Position numbers and translations under genes: made by a program. Positions 40,202-48,889 of a DNA stretch of 64,000 bases are shown in pieces. The notes beneath the pieces are model-generated. The model worked only from the letters and a program-made list of their open reading frames with translations. It had not been told where the DNA came from and did no database searches. Each line of letters begins with the position of its first letter. Within the stretch, counting starts at the first letter, position 1. Where the stretch lies: contig NZ_VTVE01000001.1 in NCBI RefSeq assembly GCF_010906925.1, positions 1,116,001 through 1,180,000 on the forward strand, in the 5' to 3' direction. This DNA comes from Pseudobutyrivibrio xylanivorans. Its GTDB lineage: Bacteria; Bacillota; Clostridia; Lachnospirales; Lachnospiraceae.

Positions 40202-41287
40202 TTATTTCTTTGTTATATAACCCTGAGCCTTAAGAAGCTCTGCGCAAAGTACAGCACCACCTGCAGCACCACGAACAGTGTTGTGAGAAAGTCCTACAAA
40301 CTTCCAATCATAGATGCTATCCTCGCGGATACGGCCAACTGATACGCCCATGCCGTGCTCATAGTCAACATCAAGTGATACCTGAGGTCTGTTATCCTCT
40401 TCCATGTAACGGATAAACTGCTTTGGTGCAGAAGGAAGATTAAGCTCCTGTGGAACACCTGAGAAATTGTTAATTGCATCAATAAGCTGCTGCTTTGTAG
40501 GCTGCTTCTTGAACTTAACAAATACAGCTGCTGTGTGTCCATTGAGAACTGGAACACGGATACACTGGCTTGTAATCTTAACATCATCAGCAGGTACGAT
40601 TACGCCGTCCTTAATCTCGCCCCAAATTCTAAGTGGCTCCTTCTCAGACTTCTCTTCCTCACCTGAGATAAATGGGATGATGTTGTGCTCCATCTCTGGC
40701 CAATCCTTAAATGTCTTACCAGCACCAGAAATAGCCTGGTATGTTGTAACAACAACCTCGTATGGCTCAAACTCTTTCCAAGCTGTAAGAACAGGTGCAT
40801 AAGACTGAATTGAGCAGTTAGGCTTAACAGCAACAAATCCTCTTGTTGTACCAAGTCTCTTCTTCTGGAAATCGATAACCTGCATGTGCTGTGGATTGAT
40901 TTCAGGCACTACCATAGGTACATCTGGTGTCCATCTATGTGCTGAGTTGTTTGAAACAACTGGAGTCTCTGTCTTAGCGTATGCCTCCTCGATAGCCTTA
41001 ATCTCGTCCTTAGACATATCAACTGCTGAGAATACAAAATCAACTTCAGAAGCTACTTCCTCAACTTCATTAACATTCTTAACAATAATATTTTTAACGG
41101 CCTCAGGCATTGGAGTATCCATCTTCCATCTATCACCTACAGCATCAACATATTTCTGTCCTGCTGAACGTGGGCTGGCAGCAATTGTAGTTACCTCAAA
41201 CCATGGATGATTCTCAAGGAGAGAAATAAATCTCTGGCCTACCATACCTGTTCCACCAAGAATACCGACTTTTAACTTCTCGCTCAT
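40202..41287 (-). CDS. asd: Aspartate-semialdehyde dehydrogenase
   Basis: 361 aa enzyme of the archaeal/fungal-type Asd group. It reduces aspartyl phosphate to aspartate semialdehyde with NADPH, the branch point to lysine, threonine and methionine. Visible are the Rossmann motif GILGGTGMVGQRF, the catalytic Cys in VKPNCSIQSY, the Gln in TTYQAISGAGK and the catalytic His in VLNGHTAAVFV. An AAGGAGTAGTTTGAA site precedes ATG. Its promoter overlaps the terminator of argH. The gene stands as a single transcription unit. Confidence 0.95.
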   Translation of the reverse strand: MSEKLKVGILGGTGMVGQRFISLLENHPWFEVTTIAASPRSAGQKYVDAVGDRWKMDTPMPEAVKNIIVKNVNEVEEVASEVDFVFSAVDMSKDEIKAIEEAYAKTETPVVSNNSAHRWTPDVPMVVPEINPQHMQVIDFQKKRLGTTRGFVAVKPNCSIQSYAPVLTAWKEFEPYEVVVTTYQAISGAGKTFKDWPEMEHNIIPFISGEEEKSEKEPLRIWGEIKDGVIVPADDVKITSQCIRVPVLNGHTAAVFVKFKKQPTKQQLIDAINNFSGVPQELNLPSAPKQFIRYMEEDNRPQVSLDVDYEHGMGVSVGRIREDSIYDWKFVGLSHNTVRGAAGGAVLCAELLKAQGYITKK

Positions 41288-41323
41288 TTCAAACTACTCC
41301 TTCTCTGTCATGTTTTTCTCTCG

Positions 41324-41337
41324 CGGACATTTGTCCG
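41324..41337 (-). promoter_or_regulatory. Inverted repeat in the asd leader
   Basis: CGGACA and TGTCCG separated by two bases, located 13 bp downstream of the asd -10 box, i.e. near or after the start of transcription. A repressor or leader hairpin role is possible. The same 12-base core occurs twice in the rep gene of the mobile element at about 57.65 kb, probably by chance. Confidence 0.4.
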
Positions 41338-41350
41338 TGTACTAAGTGGC

Positions 41351-41379
41351 ATTATAATAAAAATAAATAAAAAAAGCAA
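41351..41379 (-). promoter_or_regulatory. Promoter of asd
   Basis: Minus-strand -35 TTGCTT (41374-41379), a 17-bp spacer and a perfect -10 TATAAT (41351-41356). The -35 lies in the 3' arm of the argH terminator. Confidence 0.7.
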
Positions 41380-41414
41380 GCAGTTTTTGAATATTTATCA
41401 CAAACTCCTCGCTT
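41368..41414 (-). terminator. Terminator of the argH operon
   Basis: A 13-bp stem (AAGCGAGGAGTTT with AAACTGCTTGCTT, one mismatch, one wobble) followed by seven T residues on the minus strand, 31 bp after the argH stop. Confidence 0.8.
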
Positions 41415-41444
41415 TTTTTCGAATTAAATTTACAATTAATTATT

Positions 41445-42818
41445 TTAAGCCAAAAATGCCTTACATTCTTTGATTTCATTTACCATGGCATCATGTCCAG
41501 GAGCACCAATTGTAAGTCGCTTATTTACACATGTTTCCATTGAAATAGCATCAAAAATATCCTCTTCAAAAGCTGGAGAAATAGCTTTTAATTCTTCTAA
41601 TGACATATCATCAATGGCAATGCCCTTATCGATACAGTAAAGAACAACCTGGCCAATAATACCGTGAGCATCTCTAAATGGAACACCATGATTTACAAGA
41701 TAATCAGCAGCATCTGTAGCATTTGTAAATCCGTTTTTAGCACTGTTTGCCATTACATCCTTGTTGAATGTCATTGTAGCAAGCATTCCATCAAATAAAA
41801 CAATACAATCCTGAACTGTCTTCATAGCATCAAATGCCATTTCCTTATCCTCCTGCATATCCTTGTTGTATGCAAGTGGAATACCCTTCATTGTTGTAAG
41901 AAGTGACATAAGGGCACCGTAAACACGGCCAGTCTTTCCTCTTACAAGCTCAGCAATATCTGGGTTCTTTTTCTGAGGCATAATAGAGCTACCTGTCGAA
42001 AATCCGTCATCTATTTCAACGAATCTGTACTCATTACTGTTCCAAATAATAACTTCCTCAGAAAAACGAGAAAGATGCATCTGAATAGTGCAAAGAGCCG
42101 ATAAGAACTCAATCAAATAATCTCTATCTGACACACCGTCCATAGAATTCAAAGTAGGTCCGTAGAAATCAAGAAGCTGGGCTGTCATATTTCTATCAAG
42201 TGGATATGTAGTGCCAGCAAGGGCTCCAGAGCCGAGCGGACAATAATTCATACGCTCTCTAATATCATTTAAGCGAAGAACATCTCTCTTAAACATTTCA
42301 AAATATGCTCCCATGTGGTGAGCAAGTGTAATAGGCTGTGCCTTCTGTAAATGAGTAAAACCAGGCATAATTGTGTCAATATGCTCTTCCATAATGCCGC
42401 AAATAGTGCCAAGGAGGTGCTTCAAATCCTCTGCTGTAGTCTCAACAGCATCTCTTGTATAAAGTCTCATATCAAGAGCGACCTGGTCATTACGACTGCG
42501 ACCTGTGTGAAGCTTTTTACCAGCATCGCCGATTCTATCAATAAGATTAGCCTCCACAAAGCTGTGTACATCCTCATATTCAGAAGTGATTTCAAGCTTT
42601 CCTGAATTAACATCTGCCTCGATGCTATCAAGCCCTGCAAGAATCTCATCTCTTTCTGCATCAGTGATAACGCCTACAGAAGCAAGCATTTTAACATGTG
42701 CTCTACTTCCTCTAACGTCCTGTGCAAAAAGCTTTTGATCGAATCCAATTGATGCATTGAAATCATAAACCATCTGATCGGTAGACTTTGTAAATCTACC
42801 TCCCCACAACTGTGCCAT
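41445..42818 (-). CDS. argH: Argininosuccinate lyase
   Basis: 457 aa, normal length. It splits argininosuccinate into arginine and fumarate, the last step of arginine synthesis. The family signature GSSIMPQKKNPD is present, along with TGRSRNDQVALDMRLY and PGFTHLQKAQP containing the catalytic His. It lies 2 bp downstream of queH, so it belongs to the operon that begins with the small membrane protein at 43812. The rest of the arginine genes are not in the window. Confidence 0.97.
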   Translation of the reverse strand: MAQLWGGRFTKSTDQMVYDFNASIGFDQKLFAQDVRGSRAHVKMLASVGVITDAERDEILAGLDSIEADVNSGKLEITSEYEDVHSFVEANLIDRIGDAGKKLHTGRSRNDQVALDMRLYTRDAVETTAEDLKHLLGTICGIMEEHIDTIMPGFTHLQKAQPITLAHHMGAYFEMFKRDVLRLNDIRERMNYCPLGSGALAGTTYPLDRNMTAQLLDFYGPTLNSMDGVSDRDYLIEFLSALCTIQMHLSRFSEEVIIWNSNEYRFVEIDDGFSTGSSIMPQKKNPDIAELVRGKTGRVYGALMSLLTTMKGIPLAYNKDMQEDKEMAFDAMKTVQDCIVLFDGMLATMTFNKDVMANSAKNGFTNATDAADYLVNHGVPFRDAHGIIGQVVLYCIDKGIAIDDMSLEELKAISPAFEEDIFDAISMETCVNKRLTIGAPGHDAMVNEIKECKAFLA

Positions 42819-42820
42819 AA

Positions 42821-43465
42821 CTAATCCTCCATTTCATGTGCTTTTTGCTGTTGCCTATCTCTATATGAATAAACACAACCGCAATAATCTTGTCTGTACA
42901 TATTGTATTCTCTAGAAAGTTCCGTTGAGCGCTTGTAGCCCTCTCTCTTTTTGAAATCACTAGGAAGCCATTTTACTCCTATTTCATCAGCAATTGCTAA
43001 TCCTATTTCATTAAGAATCTGAGAATCTTTCATTGGAGATATTGTAAGTGTTGTTGTGAAAAAGTCAAACCCTTTTTCTAAAGCAACCTCTGCCGTGCGC
43101 CTCAAACGAAGGTCATAACACTTGTGACATCTAGCACCCTTTTCAGGTTCATTCTCAAGTCCCTTCGCTATTTCATAGAACCTGTCAGTATCAAAGTCTC
43201 CCTCTATAAAAGAGACCTTGTGCTTTGCAGGAAACTGGCTTATAAAGCGCTGTTGCTCCTTAACCCTATGATAATATTCCTCATCAGGATAGATATTGGG
43301 ATTGTAATAGAATACAGTAATATTGAAATACTGAGATAAATACTCTATACAATAACTGCTACATGGCCCACAACAGCTATGTAACAATAAAGAAGGCACA
43401 CGGCCTTCTTTTTCAAAATCAGCTATTAATTTATCCAATTCTCTTTGGTAATTAATCTTATTCAT
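42821..43465 (-). CDS. queH: Epoxyqueuosine reductase QueH
   Basis: 214 aa of the DUF208/QueH family, which makes queuosine from epoxyqueuosine in tRNA. Conserved Cys motifs are LLHSCCGPCSSYC near the N-terminus, CHKCYDLRLRRTAEVA in the middle, and DYCGCVYS at the end, providing the ligands for an Fe-S cluster and metal. It overlaps the upstream small membrane protein gene by one base and is followed closely by argH. Confidence 0.92.
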   Translation of the reverse strand: MNKINYQRELDKLIADFEKEGRVPSLLLHSCCGPCSSYCIEYLSQYFNITVFYYNPNIYPDEEYYHRVKEQQRFISQFPAKHKVSFIEGDFDTDRFYEIAKGLENEPEKGARCHKCYDLRLRRTAEVALEKGFDFFTTTLTISPMKDSQILNEIGLAIADEIGVKWLPSDFKKREGYKRSTELSREYNMYRQDYCGCVYSYRDRQQQKAHEMED

Positions 43466-43812
43466 TATCTATTAGCCCATACATATAAAAATGCCACGCC
43501 AAGGACATAAATAAATGCCATGAAAATCATAAATGGAACCTGTGAAGCCATGATGCCAATTACAATCTGAGCGATGAATACAAGGCCATGAATCCAAATA
43601 GGAATCTGATTTAGGCAAGCTGCAAGTGCCGCCTCTAAAATAACCATAACGCAAGCAATAATTGGATTAATGTGAAATACTGCAATTGTAACAATAAGAG
43701 ATACTACCGCAAATATGCCAAGCACAATAAGGCTAATAAGTGGTAAATTCTCCTTTGAAAATAAGTCTCTAATATCGAAAGCTGGTGCAGCTTTTCTCTT
43801 GTTGTCTGCCAT
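43465..43812 (-). CDS. Small membrane protein of unknown function
   Basis: 115 aa. After a basic, soluble N-terminus with DIRDLFSKENLPL come three to four hydrophobic segments (LISLIVLGIFAVVSLIVTIA and on). I recognise no family. It is the first gene of an operon with queH and argH; the stop overlaps the queH start by one base. A consensus promoter lies 88 bp upstream. Confidence 0.75.
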   Translation of the reverse strand: MADNKRKAAPAFDIRDLFSKENLPLISLIVLGIFAVVSLIVTIAVFHINPIIACVMVILEAALAACLNQIPIWIHGLVFIAQIVIGIMASQVPFMIFMAFIYVLGVAFLYVWANR

Positions 43813-43899
43813 AAACTTCTCCTAACTATCTATTATATAATCTAACTCACTCAGACATGGATGTAATCGTCTTCATAAGTCCTTCTTTTTACATGTGTC

Positions 43900-43928
43900 A
43901 TTATAATAAAACCCTATGGATTTCTCAA
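43900..43928 (-). promoter_or_regulatory. Promoter of the membrane protein-queH-argH operon
   Basis: Minus-strand -35 TTGAGA (43923-43928), 17-bp spacer, -10 TATAAT (43900-43905), 88 bp upstream of the start codon. Confidence 0.75.
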
Positions 43929-44013
43929 CAATTTTAATTGATTTTTCCCTATCAATATATTACACTTAACTTCGCGAAATAAACTATATAACCACAAGAA
44001 AACCGGTATATAC

Positions 44014-44086
44014 GCTCCGATAGCTCAGTTGGTAGAGCACCTCACTCGTAATGAGGGGGTCGTCAGTTCGAGTCTGATTCGGAGCT
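44014..44086 (+). tRNA. tRNA-Thr (anticodon CGT)
   Basis: A 73-nt cloverleaf: acceptor stem GCTCCGA with TCGGAGC, D arm with AGTTGGTAGA, anticodon stem CCTCA/TGAGG with loop CTCGTAA (anticodon CGT, reading ACG), and T arm with TTCGAGT. The discriminator base is T, and CCA is not encoded. It stands alone, 60 bp before the potA start. Confidence 0.95.
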
Positions 44087-44146
44087 TTTCTTATATGTAA
44101 CTGTTATTTGACTTTTCAGTTGCTATATCAAAAGGAGGAAAATATA

Positions 44147-45214
44147 TTGGAATTTATTCAATTTGACCACGTGTCAAAAAGCTATGAAAAGCAGCTAGTT
44201 CTTGACGAGCTTGATCTCTACATCAAGGAGAACACCTTTGTGACCCTACTTGGCCCTTCTGGTTGCGGCAAGACTACTACTCTTAGGCTTCTTGGAGGTT
44301 TTGAAAAGCCTGACTCTGGCAAAATCTATCTCAATGGTAATGACATCACTGCATTACCTGCCAACTTAAGACCTATTAATACGGTCTTTCAGAAGTACGC
44401 ACTTTTCCCACACATGACAATTGAAGAAAATATCGCTTTTGGTCTCAACATTCAAAAGAAATCAAAAGAATACATAAACGACAAGATTAAATACGCACTT
44501 AAGCTTGTTAATCTTGATGGCTTTGAAAAGCGCTCTATCGACTCATTATCCGGTGGACAGCAACAGCGTATCGCTATTGCCAGAGCCATTGTCAACGAGC
44601 CAAAGGTTCTTTTATTAGATGAGCCACTTGGAGCACTAGATTTAAAGCTTCGCCAGAACATGCAGTATGAGCTTATGAAAATCAAGCAGGAGCTCGGTAT
44701 CACTTTCCTTTATGTTACACATGACCAGGAAGAGGCTCTTACCATGTCTGATACAATCGTTGTAATGAACCAGGGTTATATCCAGCAGATTGGTACTCCT
44801 GAGGATATCTACAATGAGCCTGAAAATGCTTTTGTAGCGGACTTTATCGGTGAAAGTAACATCATCGAGGGTATTATGATTAAGGATGAGCTAGTTTCAT
44901 TCCTTGGAGTTCAGGTACCTTGTGTTGATAAGGGATTCGGTACAATGAAGCCTGTTGACGTAGTTATTCGTCCAGAGGACGTGGAGCTTTTAGCGCCAGG
45001 CAAGGGATTTATGGATGGTGTCATCACCGATTGTCTCTTCAAGGGTGTTCATTATGAGCTTGATGTTCAATGCGGCGGCTATGAGTGGCTTGTACATACT
45101 ACAAAATACTTTGAAATCGGTCAGCACGTATCACTTAATGTTATTCCATTCAATATTCAGATTATGAACAAGCCTGAATCAGAGGATGAGGAGGTAATGA
45201 AGGAAGATGATTAA
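44147..45214 (+). CDS. potA: Spermidine/putrescine ABC transporter ATPase PotA
   Basis: 355 aa. Walker A GPSGCGKTT, signature LSGGQQQRIAIARA, Walker B LLLDEPLGALD and H-loop YVTHDQEEA are intact, and a TOBE-type C-terminal domain follows. It powers polyamine uptake with PotB, PotC and PotD. The start is a TTG at 44147, since AAAGGAGG lies 8 nt upstream and the protein then begins LEFIQFDHVSK; an ATG at 44108 is in frame but has no ribosome site. It overlaps potB by 8 bp. Confidence 0.94.
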   Translation: MEFIQFDHVSKSYEKQLVLDELDLYIKENTFVTLLGPSGCGKTTTLRLLGGFEKPDSGKIYLNGNDITALPANLRPINTVFQKYALFPHMTIEENIAFGLNIQKKSKEYINDKIKYALKLVNLDGFEKRSIDSLSGGQQQRIAIARAIVNEPKVLLLDEPLGALDLKLRQNMQYELMKIKQELGITFLYVTHDQEEALTMSDTIVVMNQGYIQQIGTPEDIYNEPENAFVADFIGESNIIEGIMIKDELVSFLGVQVPCVDKGFGTMKPVDVVIRPEDVELLAPGKGFMDGVITDCLFKGVHYELDVQCGGYEWLVHTTKYFEIGQHVSLNVIPFNIQIMNKPESEDEEVMKEDD

Positions 45215-46034
45215 TCGATTAAGAACCAGCTTCCTGGCTACACCATATGCTGTTTGGATTTTAATTTGCACTATTCTTCCACTTTTTTATATCCTAGGCT
45301 ACGCAATTACTACTCCCGAAGGAAGCTTCACCTTAAGCAATCTTACAGCCATTGCAGATCCAGTTCATCTGTCATCCTTATGGCTGTCTATTAAGGTTGC
45401 TTTTGTAACTACAATTATTTGCCTAGTACTTGCGTACCCTGTTGCTTTGATTTTGCACAACCTTAAAATCAGCAATAAGGGCTTTGTAGTTTTTCTTTTT
45501 ATTCTTCCAATGTGGATGAATTTTATGCTTCGAATACTTGCATGGCAGATCATCCTTTCCAACAACGGAATCTTAAATAGTATTCTTTCTGCTATTGGGC
45601 TTCCAACAGTTCACATCCTTTACACCAAGGCTGCTGTTACACTTGGAATGGTTTACGACTTTTTGCCATATATGATTTTGCCTATTTATAATGCACTTTC
45701 TAAAATCAACGATTCAGTCATCGAGGCTGCCGCTGATTTAGGTGCCAACTGGTGGACAACATTTACCAAAATTACCATTCCACTTTCAAGAGATGGCATT
45801 CTTTCAGGCATTATTATGGTATTTGTTCCTGCCCTGTCATCATTCGTTGTTTCAAACCTTTTGGGAGGCGGTAAGGTTCTCCTTATAGGTAATGTTATTG
45901 AGCAGGAATTTACACTTGCAAGAAACTGGAATTTGGGTTCAGGTCTTTCAATTATTCTCATGATTTTCGTACTTGTTTCTATGTCAATCATGAACAGACT
46001 TGATGATTCGGAGAATGGAGGTATGCTTGTATGA
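45207..46034 (+). CDS. potB: Spermidine/putrescine ABC transporter permease PotB
   Basis: 275 aa, six predicted membrane segments and the binding-protein-dependent permease EAA motif (VIEAAADLGANWWTTFTKITIP). The N-terminus overlaps potA and the C-terminus overlaps potC by ATGA. Together with PotC it forms the membrane channel. Polyamine specificity comes from the whole operon. Confidence 0.93.
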   Translation: MINRLRTSFLATPYAVWILICTILPLFYILGYAITTPEGSFTLSNLTAIADPVHLSSLWLSIKVAFVTTIICLVLAYPVALILHNLKISNKGFVVFLFILPMWMNFMLRILAWQIILSNNGILNSILSAIGLPTVHILYTKAAVTLGMVYDFLPYMILPIYNALSKINDSVIEAAADLGANWWTTFTKITIPLSRDGILSGIIMVFVPALSSFVVSNLLGGGKVLLIGNVIEQEFTLARNWNLGSGLSIILMIFVLVSMSIMNRLDDSENGGMLV

Positions 46035-46819
46035 AAAAAGTTAAAGACACAGCCTCTTATCTCTATCTTGGGCTTATATTTTTATTCCTATATGCACCAA
46101 TCCTCGTTCTCATTGTGCTATCCTTTAACGACTCAATGTCTAGAACAATTTGGGGCGGATTTACATTTAAATGGTATGCCAACTTAACCTCCAATGACAG
46201 CATTATGGATGCTTTAGGCACTACCATCAGAATTACACTTGCTTCATCAATACTTGCCACAATACTTGGAACATCAGCAGCTATTGGTATCCACTACATG
46301 AAGAAGCGCCATGCGGCAATTATGCTTGGTGCCACCAATATCCCGCTTTTGAATGCAGATATTGTAACTGGTATTTCACTTATGCTTTTATTTACAAGAT
46401 TTACTCCACTAGGAGAATTCTCGGTGGTGCTTGCTCATATAGCTTTTTCAGTACCTTATGTTATTTTCAATGTGCTGCCACGATTACAGTCCCTGTCAGA
46501 GGCTTGTTTTGAGGCTGCAATGGATTTAGGTGCCACACCTTGGTATGCTTTTTACAAGGTAGTTTGGCCTGAAATATTCCCTGGCGTTTTATCAGGATTT
46601 TTAATGGCGCTTACTATGTCGCTTGATGATTTTACAATCACATATTTTACAAAGGGTGCCGGTGTAAATACCCTTTCAACTATGCTTTACACCCAGCTTA
46701 GAAAGGGCATCCAGCCAGAGCTTTATGCTTTGTCTACTATCCTTTTCCTACTTGCCTTTGTGATGCTTTTGGCTACCAACTTCAAGGGCAATTCTAAAAA
46801 GGAGGTGGCTGAGAAATAA
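46031..46819 (+). CDS. potC: Spermidine/putrescine ABC transporter permease PotC
   Basis: 262 aa, six membrane segments, with the EAA loop ACFEAAMDLGATPWYAFYKV and the typical SLDDFTITYF sequence. It starts within the potB stop (ATGA) and its own stop overlaps the potD start by one base. It pairs with PotB. Confidence 0.94.
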   Translation: MKKVKDTASYLYLGLIFLFLYAPILVLIVLSFNDSMSRTIWGGFTFKWYANLTSNDSIMDALGTTIRITLASSILATILGTSAAIGIHYMKKRHAAIMLGATNIPLLNADIVTGISLMLLFTRFTPLGEFSVVLAHIAFSVPYVIFNVLPRLQSLSEACFEAAMDLGATPWYAFYKVVWPEIFPGVLSGFLMALTMSLDDFTITYFTKGAGVNTLSTMLYTQLRKGIQPELYALSTILFLLAFVMLLATNFKGNSKKEVAEK

Positions 46820-47886
46820 TGAAAAAGAAAGCGATTATCCTTTTAAATATTTTTACAGTTTTACTTGCCAATTGTTTCTTCTTAACTGGCTGTGGTAGTG
46901 ATGCAGAAAGCACAGATACTCTCGTTGTTTTAAACTATGGTAAATACATCGAGGCAGATGTGTTAAAGCGTTTCGAAAAAGAAACCGGCATCAAGGTCAA
47001 ATACGAGGAATACGAGTCCGTCGAGGACATGTATGCCAAGTACAAGGCAGGCTCTATCAATTATGACGTTATTTGCACATCTGATTACATGATAGAGACC
47101 ATGCGTAATGAGGGAGAGCTTATTCCTATCGATTACAACTCTCTTCCAAATTATAAGAATATTGACCCAGCTATAATTGAGGCTTCAGAAGCATTTGACC
47201 CAAGCCACAAATACACTGTTCCATATTTCTACGGCACAGTTGGTATTCTTTATAATACTAAAATGGTGGATGAAGAAACTGTTTCCTCATGGAAATCACT
47301 TTGGGATCCGGCATATAAGAATCAGATTGTTATGATCAACTCTCAAAGAGATGCTTTTATGGTGGCTCAGGAAGTTTTGGGATACGATATCAACACCACT
47401 AATAAAGAGCAGTTAGATGATACATTTAATCTGTTGTGTGATGAAAAGCAATACGTATATGCGTATCTTCAGGATGAGACCTATGAGTGTATGATTTCAG
47501 AAGATGCAGCAATGGCTGTATGTTACTCTGGCGAAGCTGCTATGGGTATGGAATACAACGAGGATTTGGCCTATACGGTTCCTAAGGAAGGCGGCAATCT
47601 CTGGATTGATTCCTGGTTTGTACCTCGCACCTGCAAGCATTACGATGCAGCCATGAAATGGATTGATTTCATGTGTGAGGAGGAAGCTGCCACAGAGAAT
47701 TTCGAGTATGTATGGTATGCTACTCCAAATATGGAAGTCGCCAAGCACGAGGATGAAGAGACTCTCGCTGACGAGACAGTATTTCCTACCAAAGAGACCT
47801 TAGAGCGTTGTAAGCTCTACGAGGCCTACGACAATGACACCTTAGATTACACCACTACTCTTTGGAAAAAATTAAAAGCTTACTAA
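46819..47886 (+). CDS. potD: Spermidine/putrescine-binding lipoprotein PotD
   Basis: 355 aa extracellular binding protein. A signal peptide ends at a lipobox (LTGC) with Cys near residue 25, followed by SDAESTDTLVVLNYGKYIEADVL. The sequence then follows the PotD/PotF fold (FEKETGIKVKYEEYESVEDMY, VPYFYGTVGILYNT, WIDSWFVPRTCKHYDAAMKW). It delivers polyamines to PotBC. A strong terminator follows 6 bp after the stop, closing the operon. Confidence 0.94.
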   Translation: MKKKAIILLNIFTVLLANCFFLTGCGSDAESTDTLVVLNYGKYIEADVLKRFEKETGIKVKYEEYESVEDMYAKYKAGSINYDVICTSDYMIETMRNEGELIPIDYNSLPNYKNIDPAIIEASEAFDPSHKYTVPYFYGTVGILYNTKMVDEETVSSWKSLWDPAYKNQIVMINSQRDAFMVAQEVLGYDINTTNKEQLDDTFNLLCDEKQYVYAYLQDETYECMISEDAAMAVCYSGEAAMGMEYNEDLAYTVPKEGGNLWIDSWFVPRTCKHYDAAMKWIDFMCEEEAATENFEYVWYATPNMEVAKHEDEETLADETVFPTKETLERCKLYEAYDNDTLDYTTTLWKKLKAY

Positions 47887-47892
47887 TACTAA

Positions 47893-47926
47893 AGCCCAGA
47901 TGGATAACCATCTGGGCTATTTTTTC
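47893..47926 (+). terminator. Terminator of potABCD
   Basis: A perfect 11-bp stem (AGCCCAGATGG with CCATCTGGGCT), loop ATAA, then six T residues on the plus strand. Confidence 0.92.
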
Positions 47927-47933
47927 TAGTGTA

Positions 47934-48404
47934 TTAAAGAATCTCTACCACTTCACCAATATACATGTCATGCTCCGCCTCGCCTTCATAGAACTGCTTT
48001 GCAATCTCTGGATTCATGCTAGATGGCTCGAGACGCTGTCTCATAAGCTTTTTACATAAAAGTGTAACCTCAGCCTCTTCAAATGTAACAGAGCCATCCA
48101 CAGACTTAGGAGTAAGTCCTGAATCATGTATCTTGTCCATATCTCGTCCTGATTTAGAACCTAAAACTCCAAGCTGCTTTTTGTATTCCTCAGGGAAGAA
48201 TGAAACAGTAAAGTAATCATTATTATCCAAGAACTCATGTGTATAACGAGAGGTTCTAACATAAGTTGTAGCAACTGGCTTGTTCCAAAGAGTACCAAGT
48301 CCACCCCAGCTGATTGTCATAGTGTTAAAGCTGTCATTATCACCTGCTGTAAGCAAAGCCCACTTTTTATTGTACTGGGCAAAAATATCTGTATTAAATT
48401 CCAT
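47934..48404 (-). CDS. Flavin reductase family (FMN-binding split-barrel) protein
   Basis: 156 aa of the DIM6/NTAB flavin reductase-like family. NTMTISWGGLGTLWNKPVA and RTSRYTHEFLDNNDYFTVSF are the typical FMN-binding strands. Such proteins act as FMN-dependent reductases or oxygen/nitro-compound scavengers; the substrate is unknown. It lies convergent to potD, with only 47 bp between the stops, and reads away from the small gene at 48505 without overlap. Confidence 0.87.
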   Translation of the reverse strand: MEFNTDIFAQYNKKWALLTAGDNDSFNTMTISWGGLGTLWNKPVATTYVRTSRYTHEFLDNNDYFTVSFFPEEYKKQLGVLGSKSGRDMDKIHDSGLTPKSVDGSVTFEEAEVTLLCKKLMRQRLEPSSMNPEIAKQFYEGEAEHDMYIGEVVEIL

Positions 48405-48504
48405 TTCATTATCCTCCAGTATTATTGATTGTCATCTATGCCATTGCCATGTGCAATCTTTGTCTATTATAAAGATATTGCCTATGGTTTTGCAATAAAT
48501 CTGG

Positions 48505-48687
48505 CTAAGAACAATTAATACTCATCGAATTACTTGTATCTCCTGCTCCCTGCTTATTGCCTTGATAGCTATTATAAATCTCTGCTATCTCTTCTCTTGA
48601 AAAATCCTGAAAACAGGAATATAGGGTCTCTAAATCCATGCCCGTACTCACAAAATTCTCCACTGCCAGTTGATCTCTCTTATTCAT
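48505..48687 (-). CDS. Small conserved-looking protein of unknown function
   Basis: 60 aa, unrecognised. A GGGGGAATAATA ribosome site stands before ATG, which supports translation. Residues 14-43 (FVSTGMDLETLYSCF, DFSREEIAEIYNSY) look like two helices with a turn, perhaps a helix-turn-helix-like or HHH fold. The tail is Ser/Gly-rich with Cys at residue 59. A 12-bp hairpin followed by five T residues lies 29 bp upstream and could attenuate it. Confidence 0.5.
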   Translation of the reverse strand: MNKRDQLAVENFVSTGMDLETLYSCFQDFSREEIAEIYNSYQGNKQGAGDTSNSMSINCS

Positions 48688-48715
48688 TATTATTCCCCCT
48701 TATTAGATACTCCTC

Positions 48716-48753
48716 AAAAATGAAAGCTTCTAATCCGGTTTGCTTTCATTTTT
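48716..48753 (-). promoter_or_regulatory. Leader hairpin upstream of the 60-aa gene
   Basis: A 12-bp stem (AAAAATGAAAGC with GCTTTCATTTTT) with a 14-nt loop and a T run on the minus strand. A -35/-10-like pair (TTGAAA, TATAGA) lies directly upstream. It may be an attenuator of the 60-aa gene or a terminator of a short transcript. Confidence 0.45.
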
Positions 48754-48830
48754 TGTTTCTATAAATTTTAGCATATATCTTTCAATATAAATACAAAAAC
48801 GATAACTGAAATTATAGAAAAAGACTTAGC

Positions 48831-48877
48831 AAAAAATGCCATTCCTTCACCTGCTAAGACCTAACGGTAAAGGAATG
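48831..48877 (-). terminator. Terminator of the AlkZ-related gene
   Basis: CATTCCTT paired with AAGGAATG, extended by ACC/GGT, and a T-rich tail on the minus strand, just after the stop at 48890. Confidence 0.75.
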
Positions 48878-48889
48878 ACGTTAATCCGA

